Source of the DNA: Bordetella genomosp. 13
GTDB taxonomy: Bacteria; Pseudomonadota; Gammaproteobacteria; Burkholderiales; Burkholderiaceae_B
Length of the DNA: 64,000 nt
Assembly: GCF_002119665.1 (NCBI RefSeq)
Contig: NZ_CP021111.1
Span: forward strand, 1,054,001-1,118,000
Reading direction: 5' to 3'
Shown: positions 43,625 through 51,759 of the stretch, piece by piece
Layout of the letters: each line of letters begins with the position of its first letter
Position numbering within the stretch: position 1 is the first letter of the stretch
Translations under genes and position numbers: made by a program
Notes under the pieces: model-generated
Database searches by the model: none
What the model was told of the DNA's origin: nothing
What the model saw: the letters and a program-made list of their open reading frames with translations, nothing else

Positions 43625-44887
43625 ATGGGCCGGGGATGCCTAATTGCCTGCCACGAGTGCGACCTGCTGCTGCGCGAGGTGGCGCTGCCGCCCGGCGGCA
43701 CGGCCCGCTGCCCGCGCTGCGGGGCGCATCTGTACCGGGATCGGCCCGACAGCCTGAATCGCGCCCTGGCCTTTGCGCTGGCTGCGCTGGTGCTGTTCGC
43801 GACCGCGAACGCATTTCCGATCGTGGGGTTGAACGTGAACGGCGAGATCGTCCAGGCCACGCTGTTAAGGTCGGTGCAGATTCTCTACCGGGACGGCATG
43901 TGGAGCCTGGCGGGCCTGGTGCTCGTGACCACCATTGTGATGCCGCTGCTAGAGATGCTCGCCACCTTGTATCTGCTGGTGCCGTTGCGGCTGCGCAGGC
44001 TGCCGCCTCGACCGGAAGTCGCCTTCCGCGGACTGCATCTGGCGCGGACCTGGGGGATGACCGAGGTTCTCATCCTCGGGATTCTCGTCGCGCTGGTGAA
44101 GCTGACGCATCTGGCCATCGTGATTCCCGGCATGGCGCTGTGGACCTTCGGCGCCACGATGGTGCTGCTGGCCGCCACGGCGGCCGCCTTCGATCAGGCA
44201 GAAGTGTGGTCGCACATCGCGGCCAGGCGTACGGAGAAGTCCACGGAGCCGCGGATATCGGGCGCGATGCCCACGGCCGCGCGCGCGGGCCTCATGGTGT
44301 GTCACGAATGCGGCCTGCTGCAGAAGGCGGCAGCCCACGATCCGGATGCGCGCTGTCCGCGCTGCGCGGCGCGGGTGCACGTGCGCACGCCCGGCAGTAT
44401 TCCGCGCACCTGGGCATTCCTGGTTGCGGCGCTGGTGCTGTACGTTCCGGCCAATGTCCTGCCCGTGATGGACACGAGTTCGCTGTTCGGGGCGCAGAGC
44501 GACACCATCATGAGCGGCGTCGTATACCTGTGGACCTCCGGTTCATGGCTGCTGGCGGTCGTGGTCTTCATCGCCAGCATCGCGGTGCCGATGCTGAAGA
44601 TACTGGCGCTGGCATACCTCGTCGTGGCGGCGCAGCGGCATTCGCGCTCGCTGCTTCTCGAGCGGGCGCGCATCTATCGCCTGGTGGAGTTCGTGGGCCG
44701 CTGGTCGATGCTGGACATCTATGTCATCACCGTCCTGGTCGCGCTGGTGCAATTCAGCGCGCTGGCGACGATCAAGGCCGGCCCCGCGGCCATCGCGTTC
44801 GGCGCCGTGGTGGTGCTGACCATCATCGCCGCACGGTCATTCGATCCCCGCTTGACCTGGGATGGCACGGAGAAACGCCATGGCTGA
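43625..44887 (+). CDS. pqiA: PqiA-like intermembrane lipid transport membrane protein
   Basis: A 420-aa inner-membrane protein with two homologous halves, each with a rubredoxin-like zinc ribbon (CHECDLLL...CPRCGAHL near 9-32 and CHECGLLQ...CPRCAARV in the second half) and a four-helix membrane bundle. This is the PqiA/YebS arrangement. PqiA works with the MCE protein PqiB and lipoprotein PqiC in lipid movement between the two membranes and is induced by paraquat in E. coli. ATG 43625; the stop overlaps pqiB by 8 nt. The order pqiA-pqiB-pqiC is the standard operon. Confidence 0.93.
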   Translation: MGRGCLIACHECDLLLREVALPPGGTARCPRCGAHLYRDRPDSLNRALAFALAALVLFATANAFPIVGLNVNGEIVQATLLRSVQILYRDGMWSLAGLVLVTTIVMPLLEMLATLYLLVPLRLRRLPPRPEVAFRGLHLARTWGMTEVLILGILVALVKLTHLAIVIPGMALWTFGATMVLLAATAAAFDQAEVWSHIAARRTEKSTEPRISGAMPTAARAGLMVCHECGLLQKAAAHDPDARCPRCAARVHVRTPGSIPRTWAFLVAALVLYVPANVLPVMDTSSLFGAQSDTIMSGVVYLWTSGSWLLAVVVFIASIAVPMLKILALAYLVVAAQRHSRSLLLERARIYRLVEFVGRWSMLDIYVITVLVALVQFSALATIKAGPAAIAFGAVVVLTIIAARSFDPRLTWDGTEKRHG

Positions 44888-46508
44888 GCCCGCCGACCCT
44901 CGCGATGGATCCGACGCGCAGCCGCTGCCCGAGGCGGTCGCGGTGCCGCGCTCGCGGTGGCGCATGCAGGCCGTGTGGCTCGTGCCCCTGGTCGCGGTGC
45001 TGATCGGCGGCTGGCTGGTGGTGAAGGCGGTGCTGGAGAAAGGGCCCACGATCACGATCAGCTTTGCCAGCGGGGAAGGGCTGGAGGCGGGCAAGACCAA
45101 GGTCAAGTTCAAGAACGTGGACATCGGGGTCATCAACACGGTCGACCTTTCGCCGGACTACAAAAGCGTGGTCGCGACCGCCGAGCTGGCCAAGAGCGCG
45201 TCGAATCTGCTGGTCAAGGACACGCGCTTCTGGGTGGTCAGCCCGCGTATCACCGGGGGCACCGTCACGGGGCTCGGTACGCTGCTTTCCGGTTCGTACA
45301 TCGGCATGGACCGGGGGTCCCAGACGGAGAAGCGGCGCGACTTCGTGGGCCTGGACACTCCGCCGGTGTTCGCCAGCGACGTGCCGGGCCGAGAATTCAT
45401 CCTGAAGAGCGAGACCATGGGCTCGCTCGACGTGGGCGCGCCGGTATTCTTCCGCCGGCTGCAGGTGGGACAGGTGACGGCGTACGACCTGGACCCGGGC
45501 GGGCAGGCGGTCACCGTGCGCGTGTTCATCAATGCCCCCTATGACCAATACGTCACCCCGGACACCCGCTTCTGGCAGGCCAGCGGCATCGACGTGTCGC
45601 TCGATTCGAGCGGACTCAGCATCGATACCGAATCCATCTTGTCGATCCTGATCGGCGGCGTGGCGTTCCAGACTCCCCCGGACGCGGTGGCTCGGACGAT
45701 GGCCGACGCGGGCACGGAGTTCGCGCTCTTCGACAGCCGGGCCGAGGCGATGAAGCACGTCGACCGCATCGCGGACACCTATGTGTTCGTCTTCAACGAG
45801 TCGGTGCGGGGCCTGACGGTCGGTGCACCGGTCGATTTCCGCGGCATCGTGATCGGCGAAGTGACCGCCATCCACACGCGCTACGACCCTGGCAGGATGG
45901 CTTTCACCATACCCGTAGAGGTGCGCATCTATCCCGAGCGATTCACGTCGCGCTTCGATTCCGGGGCCCGGGGCGGCAGGCTGAGCCAGGACCCGCGCGG
46001 ACTGAGCCGGACCCTGGTCGCGAACGGCCTCCGTGCCCAGCTCAAGATGGGCAACCTGCTGACCGGCCAGCTGTATGTCGCGATGGATTTCTTTCCCGAC
46101 GCGCCCAAGGTCGAGGTGGACTGGAACAGGAATCCGCCCGAGCTGCCGACCGTGCCGGGCGGACTCGAGTCCCTGCAGGAATCGCTGACCGGCCTGGCGG
46201 AGAAACTGAACAAGGTGCCTTTCGAAGGCATCGGCAACGATCTGCGCCAGACGCTGCAGGAGGCGGCCGCCGTGATGACCGTGCTGCGCAGGAGCGTGGC
46301 GCCCGAGGCCCGCGCCGCGCTGCTGGCCGCCCGAAGCGCGATGGAATCGGCGAACAAGACATTGCAGCCCGCGGCAGGGCTCGCGCAGAGCGCGAACGAC
46401 GCGATGCGCGAAGTGGCCAGGACGGCGGCGGCGTTCCGCGCTCTGGCGGATTATCTCGAGCGCCATCCCGAGGCGCTGTTGCGCGGCAAGGTGGATTACA
46501 AGCGATGA
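44880..46508 (+). CDS. pqiB: PqiB-like MCE-domain protein
   Basis: A 542-aa MCE protein: one N-terminal transmembrane helix (AVWLVPLVAVLIGGWLVVKAVL), three MCE domains (starting near TISFASGEGLEAGKTKVKFKNVDIG, near FILKSETMGSLDVGAPVFFRRLQVG and near FVFNESVRGLTVGAPVDFRGIVIG), and a C-terminal helical region (about 430-542). PqiB hexamers form a syringe-like tube across the periplasm. E. coli PqiB is 546 aa, so the length fits. ATG 44880 overlaps pqiA; a slightly upstream start at 44862 is less likely. Its stop overlaps pqiC by 4 nt. Confidence 0.93.
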   Translation: MAEPADPRDGSDAQPLPEAVAVPRSRWRMQAVWLVPLVAVLIGGWLVVKAVLEKGPTITISFASGEGLEAGKTKVKFKNVDIGVINTVDLSPDYKSVVATAELAKSASNLLVKDTRFWVVSPRITGGTVTGLGTLLSGSYIGMDRGSQTEKRRDFVGLDTPPVFASDVPGREFILKSETMGSLDVGAPVFFRRLQVGQVTAYDLDPGGQAVTVRVFINAPYDQYVTPDTRFWQASGIDVSLDSSGLSIDTESILSILIGGVAFQTPPDAVARTMADAGTEFALFDSRAEAMKHVDRIADTYVFVFNESVRGLTVGAPVDFRGIVIGEVTAIHTRYDPGRMAFTIPVEVRIYPERFTSRFDSGARGGRLSQDPRGLSRTLVANGLRAQLKMGNLLTGQLYVAMDFFPDAPKVEVDWNRNPPELPTVPGGLESLQESLTGLAEKLNKVPFEGIGNDLRQTLQEAAAVMTVLRRSVAPEARAALLAARSAMESANKTLQPAAGLAQSANDAMREVARTAAAFRALADYLERHPEALLRGKVDYKR

Positions 46509-47134
46509 CGAACGCCCTCCCATGGATTGCTGCGCTTGCCCTGCTGGCAAGCGCCTGTGCATCGTCGCCTCAGGCGACCTTCTATACCCTGGCCGCGCGC
46601 CAACCGCAGGAGCGCCCGCAGGCGGCCGGATCCGTCAGGATCTCGATCGATTCGGTAAGCGTGCCCGACCTGGTGGACCGGCCGCAGATCGTGACGAGAG
46701 TCGACGCCACGCAGGTCAACATCGAGGAGTTCGCGCGGTGGGCCGACCCCCTAGAAGCGCAGATCACGCGGGTGCTTGCGGCGGACCTGGCGCAATCGGT
46801 GCCCGGTGCGCTGGCCTCGGGTAACCTGGCATGGGAAGCGGCGGACGAGACCTATCACGTGTCCGTGGACATACTCAGCTTCGAGTCCGCGCCCGGCAGC
46901 ATGGCTTCCATCGCGGCCCTCTGGACAGTGCGCGCATTGAAGTCGGGCGAACCCGTGAGCGGCAGGTCCATGGTTCACGAGCCGACCGACGGACAGGGGT
47001 ACGACGCTCTCGTGCAGGCTCACAGCCGCGCGCTGGCGACGGTGAGTTCGGACATCGCGCGCGCGATCGAGACGATGCGGGTGTCCGGAGGGAAACGGCC
47101 GGTCCAGGCCAGGCCCGTGGAAGGCAGGCGTTAG
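46505..47134 (+). CDS. pqiC: PqiC-like outer membrane lipoprotein
   Basis: A 209-aa lipoprotein of the PqiC (ABC-type transport auxiliary, DUF330) family. The signal ends in LLASACASS, and the mature start ATFYTLAARQP is the family hallmark; SVSVPDLVDRPQIVTR is also typical. It anchors the PqiB tube at the outer membrane. ATG 46505 overlaps the pqiB stop (ATGA). The C-terminus is basic (GGKRPVQARPVEGRR). It closes the SYLF-pqiABC group; a 265-nt gap follows, in which I see no clear terminator. Confidence 0.92.
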   Translation: MTNALPWIAALALLASACASSPQATFYTLAARQPQERPQAAGSVRISIDSVSVPDLVDRPQIVTRVDATQVNIEEFARWADPLEAQITRVLAADLAQSVPGALASGNLAWEAADETYHVSVDILSFESAPGSMASIAALWTVRALKSGEPVSGRSMVHEPTDGQGYDALVQAHSRALATVSSDIARAIETMRVSGGKRPVQARPVEGRR

Positions 47135-47399
47135 CCTATGCCGGACGCATGGCCGGGCGAGCGTGCTGCGGATCATCGGACGTGTGCGGCTGCCTGTCCA
47201 GGCGTTGCCGCCAGGCTGCCATCCGACGACGGTGCTAAGCCTTTTGCACACTCGCCCGGCGCCCCGATCTGTGCTTACATCCGACAAAACGGCCGCCGCG
47301 CAGGCTGGCGTGGCCGTCGACAGTTGCCACTGCAGCGCACGGGCATGCCGGCGTCGAGGCACGAAAGCCAGGCGCGGCATCCGTCGTAGGGAGGACACC

Positions 47400-48722
47400 A
47401 TGGCGCTGACCGATGCACGGGGCAATCCCGTGTCGACCCGGAACCAGGATGCGCTCGGCTCGTATGAGCGCGCGATATCCCTGTTCCACGGCTATTACGG
47501 CGATCCGGTCGGCGTCATCGACCAGGCGCTCGCCGAAGACCCTACCTTCGTCATGGGGCACCTGCTGCGCGCCGGCATGCTGATTACTGCCAGCGATCAG
47601 TGCGTCGAAGCCATGCTGCGCCAAAGCGTCGAGGCCGCGGAAGGCCTGGCCGGTATCGCGAACGACCGCGAACGGCAGCACACTGCCGCGGCGCGCGCAT
47701 GGCTGGATGGCGATTTCTCGGGCGCGCTGCGGCGATACGCCGACATCCTGGCCGAGTACCCGCACGACGTCCTGGCGCTGCAGGTGGGCCACATCGGCGA
47801 TTTCCTGCTGGGGCGCTCGTCCATGTTGCGCGACCGCGTGGCCGGCGTCCTGCCGGTCTGGAGCAGCGACATGCCGGATTTCGGCTACGTGCTGGGCATG
47901 TACGCCTTCGGGCTGGAGGAGACCAATCTGTATGCGCAGGCGGAAGCGCACGGCCGGCGCGCGCTGGACCTGAACCGGCGCGACCCCTGGGCCATGCATG
48001 CGGTCGCCCATGTGATGGAGATGCAGGGGCGCGTCGAAGAAGGCATCGCGCTGCTGAATGGCCGGCGCGAGGACTGGGAATCGGACAACATGCTGGCGGT
48101 GCACAACTGGTGGCACCTGGCCTTGTTCCGTCTCGACCAGGACGAGACCGCCGAGGTCCTGGACCTCTACGACCACAGCCTGCGCGAGACGTCCACCGGG
48201 CAGGTGCTGGACCTGATCGATGCCTCTGCCATGCTGTGGCGGCTGATGTTGCGGGGCGTGGACGTGGGACACCGCTGGCATGAGTTGGCGCAGGTGTGGC
48301 AGGCGCGCGGCGGCATGGGCTACTACGCCTTCAACGACGTGCATGCCTTGATGGCTTATCTGGGAGCGGGCGACGGCGCCGCCGCGCAGGAGTTGACCGG
48401 GGCCATGGAGGCCGCTGCGCGGGGGCGCAGTACCAACGCGATGATGACGCGCGACGTGGGCCTGCCGGTGGCGCATGCCCTGACCGCCTTCATGAGCGAA
48501 GACTACGCCCGCACCGTGGACCTGCTGCGCGACGTTCGCCTGGTGGCGCATCGATTCGGCGGCAGCCACGCGCAGCGCGACGTGCTGGCGCTGACCCTGG
48601 TGGAGGCGGCATTGCGCGATGGCGCGCGCGGCTTGGCCAAGGTGCTGACGGCGGAGCGCATGGCGCTGAAGCCCGCCAGCAACGGCAACCGCCGATTGGC
48701 CGCGCGAGCCGCCGCGCTGTAG
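47400..48722 (+). CDS. TPR-repeat protein, TTC38-like
   Basis: A 440-aa all-helical protein with degenerate tetratricopeptide repeats throughout, resembling the TTC38 family (a widespread soluble protein of unknown function). Landmarks are AISLFHGYYGDPVGVIDQAL, DPTFVMGHLLRAGM, HAVAHVMEMQGRVEEGI and HNWWHLALFRLDQ. No signal peptide or membrane segment. ATG 47400 follows GGGAGG; the frame is open further upstream but that part is not coding-like. It seems to be monocistronic. A scaffold or interaction role is likely; nothing in its neighbours says more. Confidence 0.88.
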   Translation: MALTDARGNPVSTRNQDALGSYERAISLFHGYYGDPVGVIDQALAEDPTFVMGHLLRAGMLITASDQCVEAMLRQSVEAAEGLAGIANDRERQHTAAARAWLDGDFSGALRRYADILAEYPHDVLALQVGHIGDFLLGRSSMLRDRVAGVLPVWSSDMPDFGYVLGMYAFGLEETNLYAQAEAHGRRALDLNRRDPWAMHAVAHVMEMQGRVEEGIALLNGRREDWESDNMLAVHNWWHLALFRLDQDETAEVLDLYDHSLRETSTGQVLDLIDASAMLWRLMLRGVDVGHRWHELAQVWQARGGMGYYAFNDVHALMAYLGAGDGAAAQELTGAMEAAARGRSTNAMMTRDVGLPVAHALTAFMSEDYARTVDLLRDVRLVAHRFGGSHAQRDVLALTLVEAALRDGARGLAKVLTAERMALKPASNGNRRLAARAAAL

Positions 48723-48821
48723 CGGCGCGCCGGCGTAATAGGCGGCCTCGCGGCGCGGCCTCGCGCGCGCCGCAGTAGTCTCTATACTGCCTGTCTTCAT
48801 ACGAAAGACGGCAGTCAACCC

Positions 48822-49205
48822 ATGTCTCGACAATCCTTGCGCGTGTGCGCGTCCAGCGACCTGGTCAATGGCGGCCTGGGCGTGAAGTTGCCGGTTACCG
48901 ACGGCAACGGACGCACGACGGTGTTCTTCGTGCGCTACCAGGACCGCGTCTACGGCTACCTGAACCGATGCACCCACGTCGGGGTGGAGATGGACTGGGA
49001 GAGCCAGTTCTTCACTCGCGCCGGCGATCTCATCATGTGTTCGCGCCACGGCGCGACCTACCATCCCGACACGGGCGTGTGCGCGGGCGGCGCGTGCCGG
49101 AACAGCCGCCTGACCGCGCTTCAGGTGGAAGAGCGCGACGGCCCGGATGGCGGTTCGGTGTACTGGCTGCCCGAGGGCCGCATCCAGCCGCTGGCCGACG
49201 GCTGA
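48822..49205 (+). CDS. Small Rieske-type [2Fe-2S] protein
   Basis: A 127-aa single Rieske domain. The cluster ligands are C-T-H in LNRCTHVGVEMDW and C-x2-H in MCSRHGATYHPDTG. Proteins of this type serve as ferredoxins for oxygenases or as stand-alone redox proteins of unknown partner. ATG 48822 is used; there is no strong ribosome site, but the domain starts immediately. No oxygenase gene is adjacent: the neighbour upstream is the TPR protein and the next gene is on the opposite strand. Cytoplasmic, with no signal peptide. Confidence 0.88.
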   Translation: MSRQSLRVCASSDLVNGGLGVKLPVTDGNGRTTVFFVRYQDRVYGYLNRCTHVGVEMDWESQFFTRAGDLIMCSRHGATYHPDTGVCAGGACRNSRLTALQVEERDGPDGGSVYWLPEGRIQPLADG

Positions 49206-49272
49206 TCCGCTCGCGCGCCGCTGGGCCGGCATGCGCACCGGCCATGATGGCCGGTGCGGAGCGCCGCCCGGC

Positions 49273-50079
49273 TCACCGCTTCGCGCCCGACACCGTGTCC
49301 AGATGCCTGGCCAAGGCCGCCTGGGCGCGCTGGCCGCTGTCGGCGCCGACGCGCTCGGCCAGCACCTGGCCGAACTGCCGCAGCTGCGCGGCGGTCAAGC
49401 CCACGTTCATGCTGATGCGCATGTGCGCCTGCAATTGCGGCTCGACGCCGGCAAGCGCCGAGAGCATGGCCACCGTGGCCAGTTCGCGGCTCTGCCAATC
49501 CAGGTTGTCGCGTTCGAAGATGTCGCCGAACAGGTGCGTCTTGAGGTATTCGTCCGCCGCCGGAGCGAAGTCGAACAGCGGGCCCTTGACCGGTGCGCCG
49601 GACAGCCTGGTCTGGTTGGCGGTGCCCGCCTGCAGCAGCGCGGCGCCGGTCGGAATCGGGCGGCTGGGCGCCTGGCCCGGCGGGTCCTGTATCCCGCGCT
49701 GGCGGCGGGCCTCGAGCACCTTCATCAGTTCTCCCAGCGCATTCAGGCTGCGCGGGAATCCCGCGTAGGCGTAGAGCTGGACGAGAATCTCCCGGCTATC
49801 GCTGATGGTCAGCCCCGCGTCCAGGCCTTGCTTCAGCGCCGCGTTGAGCCGCGGCATGTCGCCGGCCGCGGCGAACGCCGCGATGGGCGCGATGGCCTGC
49901 TGGCGTGCGGTCAGGGTGTCGGAAACGCCGGAAGGCGGCGAGGCGGAGCCGGTCTTGTTTCCTTGTGCGGGCGGCGCGTCGGAAGCCTGGCTGGCGGCGG
50001 GCAGCCACCCCGTGGCCAGTGCCAGCGCACCGGCCAGCAGGACGCTGCCGGGCCATTTAACGGGCGTTGTATTGCTCAT
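49273..50079 (-). CDS. Exported carboxymuconolactone decarboxylase-family protein
   Basis: A 268-aa CMD-family protein with an N-terminal signal-like segment (VLLAGALALATGWLPAASQA). Two CMD-like repeats follow: TISDSREILVQLYAYAGFPRSLNALGEL and RDNLDWQSRELATVAMLSALAGVEPQLQAHMRISMNVGLT (in part). The CxxC of AhpD is absent, so a peroxidase role is unlikely. ATG 50079 overlaps the end of the upstream cupin gene by 23 nt, so the two are co-transcribed. CMD and cupin proteins often occur together with a divergent LysR regulator, as here. Function unknown. Confidence 0.88.
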   Translation of the reverse strand: MSNTTPVKWPGSVLLAGALALATGWLPAASQASDAPPAQGNKTGSASPPSGVSDTLTARQQAIAPIAAFAAAGDMPRLNAALKQGLDAGLTISDSREILVQLYAYAGFPRSLNALGELMKVLEARRQRGIQDPPGQAPSRPIPTGAALLQAGTANQTRLSGAPVKGPLFDFAPAADEYLKTHLFGDIFERDNLDWQSRELATVAMLSALAGVEPQLQAHMRISMNVGLTAAQLRQFGQVLAERVGADSGQRAQAALARHLDTVSGAKR

Positions 50080-50551
50080 CGCTGACCTTCTCCATCCATT
50101 CGACGTTCTTGCCATCCACCGTGCCGGTCACGGCCAGGTGGGTCATCGCGGTGTGCGGCGCCGCGCCATGCCAATGCTTGACGCCGGGCGGACACCAGAT
50201 CACGTCGCCGGGCCGGATCTCCTGCACGGGCTTGCCCCATTCCTGCGTCAGCCCCACGCCGGACACCACGACCAGCTGCTGTCCCGCGGGATGGGTGTGC
50301 CAGGCGGACCGGGATCCCGGCTCGAAGGTGACCAGGCCGCCCGATGCATTGAGGCGGTCGCGGGCCGGCCAGACGGGATCGATCCGTGCGCGGCCGGTGA
50401 AGAAGGTGTCCGGGCCGGCCACGGAGTGCTGCGTGCCCGCGCGCGTGATCTGCTGTGCGCCCTTGCCGGCGTCGACGGCATCCGCCGCGCTGGCGATGGA
50501 CGATTGCGCGACGAGCGCACACAGGACTGCCTGCGGTAGCGATTTCTTCAT
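50057..50551 (-). CDS. Exported cupin-domain protein
   Basis: A 164-aa protein with a signal peptide (MKKSLPQAVLCALVAQSSIASAA) and a single cupin domain: motif 1 is GSRSAWHTHPAGQQLVVVSG and motif 2 is GDVIWCPPGVKHWHGAAP, both with the metal-binding histidines. ATG 50551 is well supported by the signal sequence. It is the first gene of a two-gene operon with the CMD protein and is divergent from a LysR-type regulator 97 nt away, which is the likely controller. The pair (cupin plus CMD protein) is common in proteobacteria; substrate unknown. Confidence 0.9.
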   Translation of the reverse strand: MKKSLPQAVLCALVAQSSIASAADAVDAGKGAQQITRAGTQHSVAGPDTFFTGRARIDPVWPARDRLNASGGLVTFEPGSRSAWHTHPAGQQLVVVSGVGLTQEWGKPVQEIRPGDVIWCPPGVKHWHGAAPHTAMTHLAVTGTVDGKNVEWMEKVSDEQYNAR

Positions 50552-50648
50552 GAGTTCCTCTGCAGTTGGCTTACGGGGAACTGTAAAGACCCAGGCATTG
50601 GACGAGAAGATCGTAAAATTCGAATGCGCTTGTGCATACGGCTCAACA

Positions 50649-51548
50649 ATGATCAAGGAAAACCTCAACGACCTGCGTGCGTTCGTGGTCGTGGCGCGTG
50701 AACGCAGCTTCACGCGCGCCGCCGCGCAGCTGGGGCTGTCGCGGTCGGCGCTGAGCCACGCCATGCTGGCATTGGAAACCCGGCTGGGCGTGCGGCTGCT
50801 GACGCGCACGACGCGCAGCGTCTCCACGACCGAGGCGGGTGCGCGCTTGCTGCATACGCTTGCGCCGCGGCTGGACGAGATCTCGCAGGAACTCGAGTCG
50901 CTGAGCGATCTGCGGGCGCGGCCCGCCGGCACGGTTCGCATCACGGCGCATGACCATGCCATCGTCACGGCGCTGTGGCCCAGGCTGCTGCCCGTGTTGC
51001 GCGAGAACCCGGACGTCAACATCGAGTTCAGCGTGGACTATGCCTTCACTGACATCGCCGCCGGCCGCTTCGACGCGGGCGTGCGCGTGGGCGATCGCGT
51101 GGACAAGGACATGGTCGCGGTGCGTATCGCGCCCGACCTGCGCATGGCCGTGGCCGGTTCGCCGGAATATCTGTCGGGGCGGCCCGTTCCGCTGGCCCCG
51201 CAGGACCTGACGAAGCATCGCTGCGTGAACCTGCGGCTGCCCACCCACGGCGGGCTGTACGCGTGGGACTTCGAGAAGGACGGGCAGGTCCTCAATGCGC
51301 GCGTGGGCGGACAGGTCATCTTCAACAACACCTTCCTCATGCTGCAGGCGGCGCTGGACGGCATGGGCCTGGCGTATGTGCCGTACGATCTGGTGCGGCC
51401 GCACATCGCAGCGGGTCGCCTGGTGCCCGTGCTCGAGGACTGGTGGCCGGTGTTTCCTGGATATCACCTGTACTACGCCAGCCGGCGCCACGTATCGCCG
51501 GCACTGGCGCTGGTCATCGAGGCGCTGCGATATCGCGCGCCGCTGTGA
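50649..51548 (+). CDS. LysR-type transcriptional regulator of the cupin-CMD pair
   Basis: A 299-aa LysR regulator: N-terminal winged helix (LNDLRAFVVVARERSFTRAAAQLGLSRSALSHAML, in part) and a substrate-binding domain with GTVRITAHDHAIV, DIAAGRFDAGVRVGDRVDKDMVAVRI and GMGLAYVPYDLV. It belongs to the common CrgA/AaeR-like subgroup. ATG 50649 starts MIKENLNDLRAF. It is divergent from the cupin gene with 97 nt between the starts; the intergenic DNA has an ATTCGAAT palindrome near 50618-50625 but no unambiguous T-N11-A box. Autoregulation and control of the divergent pair are likely. Confidence 0.9.
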   Translation: MIKENLNDLRAFVVVARERSFTRAAAQLGLSRSALSHAMLALETRLGVRLLTRTTRSVSTTEAGARLLHTLAPRLDEISQELESLSDLRARPAGTVRITAHDHAIVTALWPRLLPVLRENPDVNIEFSVDYAFTDIAAGRFDAGVRVGDRVDKDMVAVRIAPDLRMAVAGSPEYLSGRPVPLAPQDLTKHRCVNLRLPTHGGLYAWDFEKDGQVLNARVGGQVIFNNTFLMLQAALDGMGLAYVPYDLVRPHIAAGRLVPVLEDWWPVFPGYHLYYASRRHVSPALALVIEALRYRAPL

Positions 51549-51759
51549 ACGCCGGTGCCGCCGTGCCGCGTATCGTCGCCGTCGCGCGGCACGGGACTTG
51601 CTTGATCGTATGCATCGGCCGTGGCCCGGTGGTGGTACGGCTGGAGGTTGCGTGCCCCGATCGCCGGAGACGTTGATTTTTCCTCTTAGAATCGGGGCGG
51701 GCAGCCGAACAGGCCCTTGGATCGAGCCCCACGTTTTTGGTGACTTGGAGGCAAACTGA

